The notes under the pieces were generated by a model, which saw only the letters and a program-made list of their open reading frames with translations, searched no databases and was not told where the DNA came from. From NCBI RefSeq assembly GCF_000469305.1, contig NZ_KI270964.1, positions 907 through 64,906 on the forward strand: a stretch of 64,000 nucleotides of DNA, written 5' to 3'. This DNA comes from Faecalitalea cylindroides ATCC 27803 (GTDB lineage: Bacteria; Bacillota_I; Bacilli_A; Erysipelotrichales; Erysipelotrichaceae). The position numbers and the translations under genes are program-made. Position 1 is the stretch's first letter, and each line of letters starts with the position of its first letter. Below, one piece after another: positions 1 to 10,248 of this stretch.

Positions 1-3000
1 TCTTCTGTTACAGATACTGTTGTATCAGTTTCACCACTGCGTTTAACAATTGTAGTAGGATCAGTAGGATATCCATTTTCACCTTCTAAATATGTTGCCA
101 CATTATATTGTGTATCACTATTTGCAATCCATTGAGCATATAATGTTACATTATTTTGAAGTGATGTTATTTGTGAACCTTTAGCATATGTTGTTCCTTT
201 TCCATCTGCTTGAGTATTCCATGAACCAAATGTATATCCTGCACGTGTAAACATATTCTCTTTTACATTATATGTATCACCTGCATCATAACGGTCTGCT
301 TCTGGAGCACTACCTGTTCCACCATTTGCATTGTAATTGATTTCACCATAAACAGTTAAAGTACCATAATTATAAGTTATATTATAATTTCTAGTTACAT
401 CATTTTCACCATCTTTAATAGATGCAGCAAAGGTATTTTTACTTGTTCCAATAGCAATTTGTCTACCTGTAAAGGTATAACTAATTATTTGTGATTCTTT
501 AACTAATTCTGGATCACTTTCTACAGAATTCTTAATCAATGCTTGCCCATTGTATTTTTGTTCAGCAGAATCACTTGTGATAGAAATAGCTTTTTGATTA
601 ATAGTGATTGTTCCTGGATTAGTAGTAATATAGTAGTTCTTTGTTACATCTTCTCCATTTGAAGTGATTTTAACATCTTTACTTGCAGTAATAGTTCCTG
701 GAATGTTCTTTCCAACATTGACTGATTTAGCAATTGCTTCTACATTTTCAATCGTATCACCTTTCAACAATCCGCTATTTTCTGTTTCTGTTGTCCAAGT
801 ATAACCTTCAACCTTTTGTTCTTCTCCGTTATAAACAAATTCATTTGAATCACCTGTTATAACTACTGGTCTTTGTTGAATTGTCAATGTAGCACTAGCT
901 GTAGCATCATAATAATTATGATTAACAGCTTTTACATCAATGATGTATTGTCCTACATTTTTAAATTCTGGCATTGTTGTTGACCAAGCCTCTTCGCCTT
1001 GATTACGTTCTTTGTAATACAAAGTTGTACCACTTGTTATTAATGAACTAGCATTATCAAGTTTTTGATTTTGACCATTATAAGTTACTGTTTCTGATTC
1101 AATAGTTACAGCATTTAATGAAGCCGCAGCTGGGGTAACTGTCAATGTTCCTGGTGTCTTAGTAATGTCATAACAGAATGTTCGATCTTCATCACCGTTC
1201 ATGATCTTAACTTCACCAACTGGATTAGGTTTTTCTCCAACATCTTTAATCGTACCTGTAGCAACTATAGCGCCAGTGAATGAATCACCTGAAGCTAATG
1301 TTCCAGTTTGTGAAACACCAGCATTTGCAAACCAAGTTCCATCATAAACATGAGTATCTGTTGCACCAGTGAATGTAATTGGTCTTTGTGTAACCTCTAA
1401 AGTGCCTATATTATATTCAATAGTATAAGCTTCAGTTACATTAACATTACCATTCATAATCTGAACTGTACTTGGATCTACAACATTTTCCACTGTTCCT
1501 ACAGTTGTGATTGAGCCAATAGTCTCAATATTTCCTCTATTTATCGTATCATTTCCAACTGTTGATCCTTCAATACGGAAAGTTGCCTGTGTTAAAGGAG
1601 TTCCGTTATAAACTTTTGAAGCATTTCCCGCAGTAATAGTAATCTTACGAGAATTTTTATCATTATTAGTAACTGTTAGAGTACCAGGTTTAAATTCAAT
1701 GTCATAAGATTCAGTTACATTAACTCCATTTTCAATATTCTGATTGATAATTACAACCGATTCTTCTACGACTGTATTACTGCTAGATCCTGGTTTTAAT
1801 TGAGAACCATTAGTTGAAAGACTGATTTTATCACTAGTTATTAAACCTTCTTGACTAAATTCACTTGAAGTTAAAGGAGTTCCATCATATTCTTTTAAAT
1901 CACTACCTGCTGTGATTGTTAATGGTGCTTTATTGATTGTTAATGAACCTTGAGTTACTGAAGGTATAGCAGTAGCAACTTCATCCCCGTTTTTATCGAC
2001 TACTTTCAAATTTGTTGGATTAGCAAATACAGCTGGAATAGCGGTTGTCGTAGCATACAATCCCTGAGTTGAAATCTCATCATTAATCAAATGCCAACCT
2101 GTAGTATCAATTTTATCTTCTTCATTTTTAAATTCGAAAGATAAGGTATAGTCATCGCCATTTAAGTTTGAGAATTTTTGAATTGTTCCATTATACGTAG
2201 TTGTCTTATCCGCAATAACAATTTTAGCTGTAATTTCCGCATCAATTGGATTAATTCGAATGACTCCATTAACAGGAGTTATATCATAATTCGTTGTTAC
2301 ATCTGCTCCAGACGCGTCGCGTATTACAATATTAGAAATAATATTGTCGGCTGATTCACCTTGTTCTTTAATTGTTCCAGTAGCTGTATCAGCTTTTACA
2401 GTAGCAGAAAGATTTTGATTATCAGCTACTGTTCCAACTGTAACAGACCATGTTTCTAATGAATGTTCATCACCATCATAATCCCATGTATAACTAGCTG
2501 CATTAACTGTAATTTCTCGTTGTTTAATCACTAACTGTGCCGGTAAAATGTTCAATTTAAATTGATCTGTAACATTATTATTTTCACTATCATAAATAAT
2601 AATATCTTTTTGTTGTGTTACGTCATAATTACCTGCTTCAGTTCCAGAACCTTTGAATGCATCATTTGCAGCAGATATAGTATAACCTTGTAAACTAGTT
2701 CCATCTGCCTTAGCAAAAGTAGTAGAATCTATACCAATAGAATCTTGCACTTTACCATTATATGTAACTTCTCTACCATGAGGTTGAATAGTTGCAATAA
2801 ACTTTTCCGTATCTGGCAATTCAGTAACCTTTAATAGTCCAGTCGAATAACTAATATCATAATTACGTAGTAATGTACCAGCTTTTAAATTACTATCTAC
2901 TTCTGTAGTTGATTCATTAATTACATTATCCTCTTCACCAGGGGCAGTAATAGTACTTTCTCCAGTATAGTAATAAGTTATAAAACCTTCTTCACCAACA

Positions 3001-5330
3001 AAACCTAATGACAATGGCTCTTCACTTTGAATAATATCTGCTTGTTGTCCCCACGTATTTAATGGAGTTCCATCATATACTTTATTTGCATCAGGTGCTT
3101 TGATAGTAACCGGACGAGGATTGATAGTAATACTATGTTGTTCTGGTTCACTTGTATAAGTATTATCTTTTACTGTCGTTACAAAGCGAACATAAACTGT
3201 ATAATCTAATGAAGCACCTGTACTAACATCTTTCTTAGTAACCGCTGTTGTTGACCAATCTTGTCCATTTTCAGAATATTCGATTGTTTCAGTTACAAGA
3301 TCATTTTTGATCAATGTTCCATTGATAGTTAATCCATGAGACTCACCATCATAATAATCTGTATAATTATCTACCGTGATAGGATTAGTACGATTATATT
3401 TAACATTAATAACTAAACCTTGTTCATTCTCACCATGAGATGTTACAACTCCAGAACGTTGATACTGTGTAGAAATACAGTTATAGCCTTCATATGTTTT
3501 TGGATTAGCTGTAACATAATCTCCTACATTAGCTGATTGATTTTCTGTTTCAATAGTTTGATATGTTCCATCTGGCATTTGTAATTGATGATTTACAAGA
3601 TAAGATTGTGTTTGTTTTGTATAATAGAAAACTACAGTTTCTCCATCTTGATCTTTTGTGACAGTCATTTGTGGATCAGAAACAATCATATAATCAGCAA
3701 GACCTGATTGTTCTTTAACACTAGGAGACTGTACTACAACTTGAGAAGTCGTATCAGGTACTGATTGAACGCTATCCTTAATAATAGGTTGTTGCGTTTC
3801 TATATCAATATAACGAATTGTAAAAGACCAAGTTGGTTTCTTCGTATATTCAACTTCAAAAATCTGACCACTATGAGTTAATATTTTTTGACTTGAACCA
3901 GAATTTGCAGTATAGCCTTCTACTGGTTTAGGCTCAACTAATACATAAGAATTAAGTTCAGCATTTCCATTTGTATCCTCTGCAATACTTTCTTTGGTTT
4001 CTGCATCAATATAACGAATTGTATATGGTACAATTGAAGCATTTTTCCATTTTGCGTATAAAGTCAAGTTTTCAACAATATTTGTCTCTTCGATAAATGG
4101 ATAATTGAAATTTTCATCTGTATACCAACCTAAGAATTCATCCCCTTCTTTTGTTGGAGTTGGAAGCTGTCCTTCAATTGATTCATATTTTTTAACAGTG
4201 ATTGGATCAATCGGACCAGCTCCATTTGTTTCAAATTTAACAGTATATTCTGGATTTTCCCACTTAGCATAAAGTTGAATATTATGAGAAGGCATGACTG
4301 AATTCCAGTCTACTTTCTCTTCAAAGTTTGGTGAAGTATACCATCCAGCAAATACCGCATCATCATCCACTGTTGCAGGAGGTTGAATGTCATCATCATT
4401 AGGTTTAGCATTTGCCAAGGCCTCTTCATACTCTAAATTTTCATTTCTAATTCCTACACAATTTTCAAAAGTAATTGTATAACTATTACGAGTATAATAT
4501 AACGTACTATTACGCGTATTCATGCGTTCATAAGTGAAGCCTGGTATTTCAATTATATCTCCTTCATTAATAGTCCATCCTCGAGGCAAAACACCAGTCG
4601 TATATTCTTCATACTGCCGATCACTATTAACTTTTTCAACCATATAATATATAGGTTCAGTATTTGATTCTTCTCCATATCGGTTTATATCGTATGCAGG
4701 CATAGCACTCATAGCACCAACACTTGTTTGTTGATCTCTTCCTGTATACCACATATATTCACTATGAGCATCGTCAGTCCAAATAGAAGATACATCTTCA
4801 CCATATTTAGCAGAGATTGTTAAATTATCTTGTTTTTGCCATTCCCAATCTAAGAAACCATTTCTTACATATAAATAGAAATTTACATGGAATGTTTTTC
4901 GATTAAAATAAACCGTTTTTACAGCTTGTCCATCTGAGGTAATGGTAACATCTTCATCTTTTGTTGTATCTCTTTCTACACCATTAGGATCAATATTGGC
5001 ATTATTCCAATCATTATCCGTGATGCTTAGAGATCCTGTTGTTGGTATTATAGCTCCAACTTGTCCACTTCCTGTTTTTGAAGTGATGTAATCATGTCCA
5101 CCAGTTAAACTTTCCAACATGTAAACTACTGTATAACTAGCATTTGTATTTTCACGCCATACAGCATATAAGCTGGTTTGATTAGCTGGCATAGTTACAT
5201 TTCCATCAATTACCTCACCATTATTGGTTAAAGACCAACCAATAAATCGATATCCCAAACGAGTAGGTTCATCAATGTCATTTACTATCGTACCTAAATT
5301 TTGACCATATCTAACAGATACACTAGGAAC
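1..5330 (-). pseudogene. Downstream part of giant MBG/InlB-repeat adhesin, cut off by in-frame TAA (runs off window)
   Basis: Reading on from the TAA at 5331-5333 in the same frame gives about 1,776 codons with no further stop down to base 1; I translated every line. It first encodes InlB B-type (Listeria-Bacteroides) repeats with GYRFIGW, LYAVW and LYAKW signatures (about 4050-5330), then MucBP-like units with RYIDAET and YTKK signatures (about 3400-4050), then a run of about ten MBG-type units built on (K)xYDGTPL / YNG and ending GTLTV (about 330-3410), then another InlB unit (about 110-330, FGSWNT, LYAQW). Such repeat stalks are known from secreted adhesins of gut Firmicutes. No start codon with a ribosome site was seen after the TAA, so this part is probably untranslated unless the stop is suppressed or is a sequencing error. 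The C-terminal anchor lies outside the window. Confidence 0.8.
330..3410 (-). repeat. Array of about ten MBG-type protein repeats
   Basis: Units of about 75-110 codons recur, each opening with a short strand such as PLTITAG, RKITITAG, RPITFTG, RPVVITG or KAISITS, then K-x-YDG/YNG-T-PL, then a V-x-x-VG/GTI core with DVT..Y(D/N)I, and closing with PGTLTV or similar. The DNA copies have diverged, so this is a protein-level repeat and not a recent tandem duplication. Confidence 0.75.
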
Positions 5331-6611
5331 TTAGCTTCCTTTATCACCAGTAATAAAAGATAGATTATAGAAGTTTCGATCATATTTAATTTCTATTACT
5401 GTATTACTCTCTGTAGTTGTAGGTGTGATCAAAATATTTTGGAAAGATAAAGAATGAAAGCCTTCATATGTTTTTGCTTCAGCTGCAGTGTAATTACCGA
5501 TATAGCCTTCTTTAGTTTCTTCATCAGTCTTTACATAGTCACTACCAGCTGGAGTTTGTAACATATGCCTTACAGTATATGTTTGTTTTTCTCCTGAATA
5601 TTTAACAGTATATGTAACATCTTCAGTAACACTCGGAATGTCAATTGAAACTGTTGGTTGGTCAATTGTATATCCTTCTAATATTGGAGAAGTTACTTCT
5701 GCCTTAAATGCATCACCATTAGCAACAGTCGCTATATATGAATCAAATGCTTGATTTTCCGTATCGGCAAAAACATAATCAATTTTGATAGTATGTGTGG
5801 TCTGAGCTTCATAATATGCATAACAATTCATATCTGCATTTATTGGACCAAACTCTGTAATTTGATTACCTTGTCCATTGGGTTCTGTAAACCACCCAAC
5901 AAATTTTTCACCCTCGTTATTTAGAACAGGACGACTTGGAGGTGTAGTTGATTCACCAGCTTTTACATATTGAATATTCGATCCACTTGTAGTAACTCCA
6001 ATTCGATTTCCATTCTCATCATAATACCTGACTTCATAATATGTTGGTTTTTCATCATCACCTTCATCTACAACTGAATTAGCAGAAGTATTATCTGAAT
6101 TATCAGATACTATATTATTATCTTCTGTAGGCTCATCTTTATCGGTTGCTTCTTCTGAAATTTCTTCCTTATAAATAAGTTTTATCGCCTTTTCTGATTT
6201 TGAAAGAATAAGATCTTGACCTAAAACATATTCATTATCAGGATCAATAACATGATCTAAAGTATACCCTCCTATAGGCAACTCTATATCAATTGCTTTT
6301 ACCGTATCCTCTACATAGATTCCACTGAAAACTTTATCTTCTATTAATTTATTCCCAGCTTCATCTAGATATTCAACAGTTAAAACAGCATCCTCTTTAG
6401 GAGGTTCTGTTTCTACTTGATCCGTCGATTCTTCTGGTACTGTCGGTTCTTCTGGTACTGTCGGTTCTTCACTAACCGGCTGGGTACCGGATTCTATGAC
6501 CGGATCATCTAGACTCTGGGCAAAAACAAAAAATACGTCTCCAGCTCCTAGTTGCATTGCCATACACAGTGATAAGAACAATGCAACTATACGATTTATA
6601 AATTTTCGCAT
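5331..6611 (-). CDS. N-terminal fragment of secreted repeat adhesin (426 aa)
   Basis: The start is ATG at 6611 after a GAGGAG site. Residues 1-31 are a signal peptide (basic MRKF, hydrophobic core, AxA-like end FAQS). Residues 35-70 are an acidic Pro/Glu linker made of PEEPTV repeats. Residues about 75-150 look MucBP-like (VEYLDEAGN ... KLIYKEE). After a second acidic spacer comes an InlB B-type repeat (about 190-270, FVGWFTEPNG), then further beta-rich units ending in YDRNFYNLSF. The frame stops at TAA but continues open for at least 1,776 codons, so this is the head of a protein of more than 2,200 residues. Alone it would be secreted with no wall anchor visible. The gene has its own promoter and a cre-like site upstream. 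Confidence 0.85.
   Translation of the reverse strand: MRKFINRIVALFLSLCMAMQLGAGDVFFVFAQSLDDPVIESGTQPVSEEPTVPEEPTVPEESTDQVETEPPKEDAVLTVEYLDEAGNKLIEDKVFSGIYVEDTVKAIDIELPIGGYTLDHVIDPDNEYVLGQDLILSKSEKAIKLIYKEEISEEATDKDEPTEDNNIVSDNSDNTSANSVVDEGDDEKPTYYEVRYYDENGNRIGVTTSGSNIQYVKAGESTTPPSRPVLNNEGEKFVGWFTEPNGQGNQITEFGPINADMNCYAYYEAQTTHTIKIDYVFADTENQAFDSYIATVANGDAFKAEVTSPILEGYTIDQPTVSIDIPSVTEDVTYTVKYSGEKQTYTVRHMLQTPAGSDYVKTDEETKEGYIGNYTAAEAKTYEGFHSLSFQNILITPTTTESNTVIEIKYDRNFYNLSFITGDKGS
6429..6470 (-). repeat. 18-bp tandem repeat encoding PEEPTV
   Basis: Two identical 18-bp copies (6429-6446 and 6447-6464) plus six bases of a third lie in the Pro/Glu linker of the adhesin. The unit is a multiple of three, so copy-number change would alter linker length without breaking the frame. 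Confidence 0.85.
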
Positions 6612-6733
6612 ACCCTTACTCCTCTCTTACCTTTACACTTCTCAAGTAATCGATAAAGTAATGTTAAAGTGAGCCTATTTCTTTATTACTGTTTTAATGT
6701 ATTACCAAAAAAGCATAAAGTTTCTATAGACAT

Positions 6734-6763
6734 ATTATACCCTCCCCCTCGGTTTAACGTCAA
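6734..6763 (-). promoter_or_regulatory. Promoter of the adhesin gene
   Basis: On the minus strand TTGACG (6758-6763) and TATAAT (6734-6739) are separated by 18 bp. The predicted start is near 6727, giving a leader of about 115 nt before the ATG at 6611. Confidence 0.75.
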
Positions 6764-6777
6764 TGAAAACGTTTACA
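6764..6777 (-). promoter_or_regulatory. CcpA cre-type operator candidate
   Basis: TGAAAACGTTTACA on the plus strand fits the Firmicutes cre consensus TGWAARCGYTWNCA at every position. It touches the -35 box of the adhesin promoter, centred about 43 bases upstream of the predicted start. This suggests catabolite control by CcpA; no ccpA gene is in the window, so that is inference. Confidence 0.6.
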
Positions 6778-6784
6778 TTATTGA

Positions 6785-6813
6785 AATAAAAAACGCTGTG
6801 CTTTCACACAGCG
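6785..6813 (-). terminator. Intrinsic terminator of the pcrA-gatB operon
   Basis: Arms 6794-6800 and 6807-6813 form a perfect 7-bp CGCTGTG/CACAGCG stem with a six-base loop, followed on the minus strand by a T-run. It lies just past the last gene of the operon. Confidence 0.85.
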
Positions 6814-6818
6814 AAATA

Positions 6819-7409
6819 TTAACGTTTAATTTGAGCTACAAGTTCTGGATCTTTAGCCGTTGTCATGACATCTGTTACACGATCCGTTGCAGCACCGGTT
6901 TTGGTTGTCTTAATGTATATCTGACCTTCTGCGGGATGACTGTCATCTACTATGTAATTGTACACATCAATTTCTAGATCATACATTTTAGCATCTTCAC
7001 GATTTGTAAAGTACTGATCGATAGGAAGCGTTGCCGCTACAATTTCATAAGCTTGATCGCTGGCTGCCTGAATTTGATCTTGTGTATAAGAATCATCCAT
7101 ATTTAAATGAACTCTTAAAGTTGCACTTTTTAAATTAATCGTTGCTTCTTCTACACCACCAATACCGGAAACCTGTTCTTGAATTGAGTTCATCGCTTCT
7201 TCTGTAATGCTTGGGTTTAGATCTTCACCGTTAAAACGATTTCCAACGACAGGCTCACCCTGTCCACCCATACTAGTTAATAATACATACGCTACTATCA
7301 CTACAGGAATAGCGATTATGATCAGAGTAAACCAAACAAGCTTATGCCCTTGTTTAGATTCTGTATTTTTCTTTTGTGTTTTTTTAGGTTTTGTCTTATT
7401 TAAAGCCAT
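6819..7409 (-). CDS. Unrecognised membrane-anchored protein, last gene of gat operon
   Basis: This 196-residue protein has a Lys-rich cytoplasmic N-terminus (1-23), one membrane segment (about 24-46, WFTLIIIAIPVVIVAYVLL) and an extracellular domain of about 150 residues with alternating amphipathic helices and strands. No cysteines or catalytic motif were seen and I do not recognise the family. It starts at an ATG with a CTAGGAGG site, lies 35 bp after gatB with no terminator between them, and is followed by a strong terminator, so it is probably cotranscribed with the pcrA-ligA-camS-gatCAB genes. Function unknown. Confidence 0.75.
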   Translation of the reverse strand: MALNKTKPKKTQKKNTESKQGHKLVWFTLIIIAIPVVIVAYVLLTSMGGQGEPVVGNRFNGEDLNPSITEEAMNSIQEQVSGIGGVEEATINLKSATLRVHLNMDDSYTQDQIQAASDQAYEIVAATLPIDQYFTNREDAKMYDLEIDVYNYIVDDSHPAEGQIYIKTTKTGAATDRVTDVMTTAKDPELVAQIKR

Positions 7410-7444
7410 AAAACTACCCTCCTAGTGATTAGTATACCATAAAA

Positions 7445-8866
7445 TTAACGTTTGTTTAATTCTTCCTTGATCAATTCATTTGTTCGTTTTGGATTTGCCT
7501 GTCCTTTGCTGGCTTTCATTACTTGACCAACTAAGAATCCAACAGCTCTATCCTTACCATTCTTGTAATCTTCGATACTTTGTGGGTTGGCATCTAAAAC
7601 GCTTGTTACCAAGGCAAGAATAGCTCCGTCATCACTGACTTGTTTCATACCCTTTTCTTCAATGACTTTCTTTGGATCTTTATTCAACATAACTTCTTCA
7701 AAAACAACCTTACCTTGTTTTCCACTAATATCTCCAGCTTCAATCGAATCAACTAGACTGGCAATATATTCTGGTTTTACTTCAATCGAATCAAAATTTG
7801 TATTCTTTTTATTTAGATAAGCACTAACATCTCCTGTAATCCAGTTACATACCTTCTTCGCATTTTTGGTATGCTTACAAACTTCTTCATAATAATCTGC
7901 CATAGCTCTATCATTGACCAACACATTGGCATCGTATTCACTTAAGCCATACTCTTTCATGAAGCGTTCGATCTTTTGTTCTGGTAATTCTTCAAGAGAA
8001 TCCTGAATTTCTTTTACCCAGTTTGGATCTAATTGAATTGGAAAGATATTTGGTTCTGGAAAATACTTATAGTCAACATTTCCTTCTTTTTTACGCATAA
8101 GAACCGTTGTCTTTAAAGATTCATCATATCGTCTTGTTTCCTGCTCAACACTCTTTCCTTCATCTAATAAAGCAGACTGCCTTTCAATTTCTGCCTGAAC
8201 AGCTTTTTGAACATTGGCAATAGAGTTTAAGTTCTTGATTTCTGTTTTTGTTCCTAAAGTATCTTTATCCTTACTTAAAGAAATATTGACATCACAGCGC
8301 ATGCTGCCTTCTTCCATCTTAACATCGCTGACATTTAGATATAGAAGATTTTTTCGTAAAGTTTCTACATAGGCAGCTGCTTCTTTTGCTGAATGCATAT
8401 CCGGACAAGAGACGATCTCAATCAATGGAGTTCCTGCACGGTTAAAGTCAATATATGTTCCTGTATCTTTATGAAACTGTTTAGCAGTATCTTCTTCCAT
8501 ATGAATTCTTTCAATGCGAATGTTTTTCTTTTCACCATCTACTTCAATTTCTACATATCCATTCTTTCCGATTGGATGAAATTGTTGTGTGATTTGGAAT
8601 CCTTTTGGAAGATCTGAATAATAATAGTTTTTACGATCAAATTTTAATAACGTATCCAATTCACAATGCATAGCCGTACAAGCTTTAATGGCAAGTCTTA
8701 CTGCTTCTTTATTTACACATGGCAAGATTCCTGGATGTCCAAGGTCTACTACGGACGTACAAGTATTAGCCACCTTTCCAAAACGGACTGGTGCTCCAGA
8801 AAACATTTTGGTATTTGTCTTTAGTTCACAATGGATCTCAATACCAATCGTTACATAATAATCCAT
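7445..8866 (-). CDS. gatB: Asp-tRNA(Asn)/Glu-tRNA(Gln) amidotransferase subunit B
   Basis: GatB phosphorylates the carboxylate of mischarged Glu-tRNA(Gln) or Asp-tRNA(Asn) and amidates it with ammonia tunnelled from GatA. The 473-residue length is normal. The N-terminal signature IGIEIHCELKTNTKMFS, the DLPKGFQITQ motif and the C-terminal tRNA-binding YqeY-like region (about 320-470, ending VGFLVGQVMKASKGQANP) are all present. The start is 4 bp after the gatA stop with an AAAGGAG site inside the gatA end, so translation of GatA and GatB is probably coupled. Confidence 0.97.
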   Translation of the reverse strand: MDYYVTIGIEIHCELKTNTKMFSGAPVRFGKVANTCTSVVDLGHPGILPCVNKEAVRLAIKACTAMHCELDTLLKFDRKNYYYSDLPKGFQITQQFHPIGKNGYVEIEVDGEKKNIRIERIHMEEDTAKQFHKDTGTYIDFNRAGTPLIEIVSCPDMHSAKEAAAYVETLRKNLLYLNVSDVKMEEGSMRCDVNISLSKDKDTLGTKTEIKNLNSIANVQKAVQAEIERQSALLDEGKSVEQETRRYDESLKTTVLMRKKEGNVDYKYFPEPNIFPIQLDPNWVKEIQDSLEELPEQKIERFMKEYGLSEYDANVLVNDRAMADYYEEVCKHTKNAKKVCNWITGDVSAYLNKKNTNFDSIEVKPEYIASLVDSIEAGDISGKQGKVVFEEVMLNKDPKKVIEEKGMKQVSDDGAILALVTSVLDANPQSIEDYKNGKDRAVGFLVGQVMKASKGQANPKRTNELIKEELNKR

Positions 8867-8870
8867 GTTC

Positions 8871-10247
8871 TTAGACTCCTTTCTTAACCTGGTCTTTTAA
8901 ACCTGTTATATCTTCCATACCTTGTGCCAAATCAAACATCATTTGTTCTTCAAATGGACGGCATGTTAAATTGATTCCAAGTGGCATTCCATCTTTTTGG
9001 GCAAATGGCAAAGTTATGCTTGGATATCCAGAGAAGTTGGCAAGCTGCATATGCTCATCCGCAAAAGAGGTTTCTTTAAAGCGAACATCCTGACTGTCTT
9101 CAATCATTGGAGCAATATCTAAAGCTGCCATGCACAAAATACCATCAACACCTTCAAAACATTTCTTATAAGCATCTACGATCAAACGACGAATCTTCTG
9201 TGCTTTTCTAAATAAACGATCTTGATTTTCATTAAACAATGAATAAGAACCAATCACAAATCGAGCACGAACATAGCTTGAGAAGCCTTTTGTACGTGAG
9301 TTTGTCATTACCTCTTCTACACTTTCACCATCTTCACGCATACCAAAACGAAGGCCGTCAAGATTAGAATGGTTTGCGGTTGCTTCTGCATTGGCAATGG
9401 TCTTATAAACCGGTGGAATCAGTTCCATATATTCTCTTGGCATTTCCACTTCTTTGATGTTAGCACCAGCTTCTTTTAACTTCTCAACAAATTCATAGAA
9501 TGTGTTTTTTACATATTCATCTTCTATTTCATCGATGACTGTCTTTAAAACACCGATCGTTTTGCCTTTTAGATCTCCATTTAAATTTTTAGAGTATTCT
9601 TCAACTGGTTTAAAGCTTGAAGTCATATCTTTATCATCACGTCCAGCTAAAACTTCTAAAGCTAAAGCTGCATCTTTGATATTTGTCGTAAAGTAACCGA
9701 CATGATCCAAACTTGATGCATATGGAATAATACCATAACGAGAAATACGCCCATAAGTTGGTTTTACTCCAACAACACCTGTATAAGCAGCTGGCTTACG
9801 AATACTATCACCCGTATCTGTTCCAATAGCTAAAGGAGCTGCATCACTAGCTACTAAAACAGCACACCCTCCTGAACTACCACCAGAAATACGATCAAGA
9901 TCGTAAGGGTTATGTACAGCGCCTGTATAGGCATTTTTATTTGTTCCACCCATACCAAGTTCATCCATGCTGGCCTTGCAGACAAAGATAGCTCCTGCTT
10001 CATTCAACTTTTTAACAATCGTTGCATCATAAACAGGAACATAGTTATCTAAAATTCTTGAACTTGCTGTTGTACGAATTCCTTTTGTATTGATGTTATC
10101 TTTTAAGATGACAGGAATACCGAAAAGTTTACCTTGATTAGGATTGTCTTTAGGTTCGATCATCGTTACAGCTGCATTTAATTTTGGCTGCAATTCTTCA
10201 ATTCTTTTATAAGATTCAACTGCACTGACACTTGACTTTATTTCCAT
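8871..10247 (-). CDS. gatA: Asp-tRNA(Asn)/Glu-tRNA(Gln) amidotransferase subunit A (glutaminase)
   Basis: GatA hydrolyses glutamine to feed ammonia to GatB. It is an amidase-signature protein: the catalytic Lys is in ILKDNINTKG, the Ser-rich loop is GGSSGG, and the second Ser lies in GTDTGDSIRKPA. The usual motif there is GSDTGGSIRxPA; the Gly-to-Asp change keeps the Ser and, from memory, is common in Mollicutes and relatives. At 458 residues it is slightly short at the N-terminus compared with the roughly 485 of Bacillus. The gene sits 1 bp after the gatC stop. Confidence 0.97.
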   Translation of the reverse strand: MEIKSSVSAVESYKRIEELQPKLNAAVTMIEPKDNPNQGKLFGIPVILKDNINTKGIRTTASSRILDNYVPVYDATIVKKLNEAGAIFVCKASMDELGMGGTNKNAYTGAVHNPYDLDRISGGSSGGCAVLVASDAAPLAIGTDTGDSIRKPAAYTGVVGVKPTYGRISRYGIIPYASSLDHVGYFTTNIKDAALALEVLAGRDDKDMTSSFKPVEEYSKNLNGDLKGKTIGVLKTVIDEIEDEYVKNTFYEFVEKLKEAGANIKEVEMPREYMELIPPVYKTIANAEATANHSNLDGLRFGMREDGESVEEVMTNSRTKGFSSYVRARFVIGSYSLFNENQDRLFRKAQKIRRLIVDAYKKCFEGVDGILCMAALDIAPMIEDSQDVRFKETSFADEHMQLANFSGYPSITLPFAQKDGMPLGINLTCRPFEEQMMFDLAQGMEDITGLKDQVKKGV

Positions 10248-10248
10248 T

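Noticed and set aside
330-3410. Recent DNA-level tandem duplication in the adhesin
   Set aside because: Repeat units are alike only as protein; the DNA copies differ widely.
5331-5333. Recoding or read-through at the adhesin stop
   Set aside because: TAA is neither a selenocysteine nor a pyrrolysine codon and no downstream stem-loop stimulator was recognised; a mutation or sequencing error is simpler.
6669-6977. Plus-strand open frame of about 100 codons over the adhesin promoter and the next gene end
   Set aside because: It crosses a minus-strand terminator, promoter and coding end, has no ribosome site and resembles nothing; it is a shadow frame.
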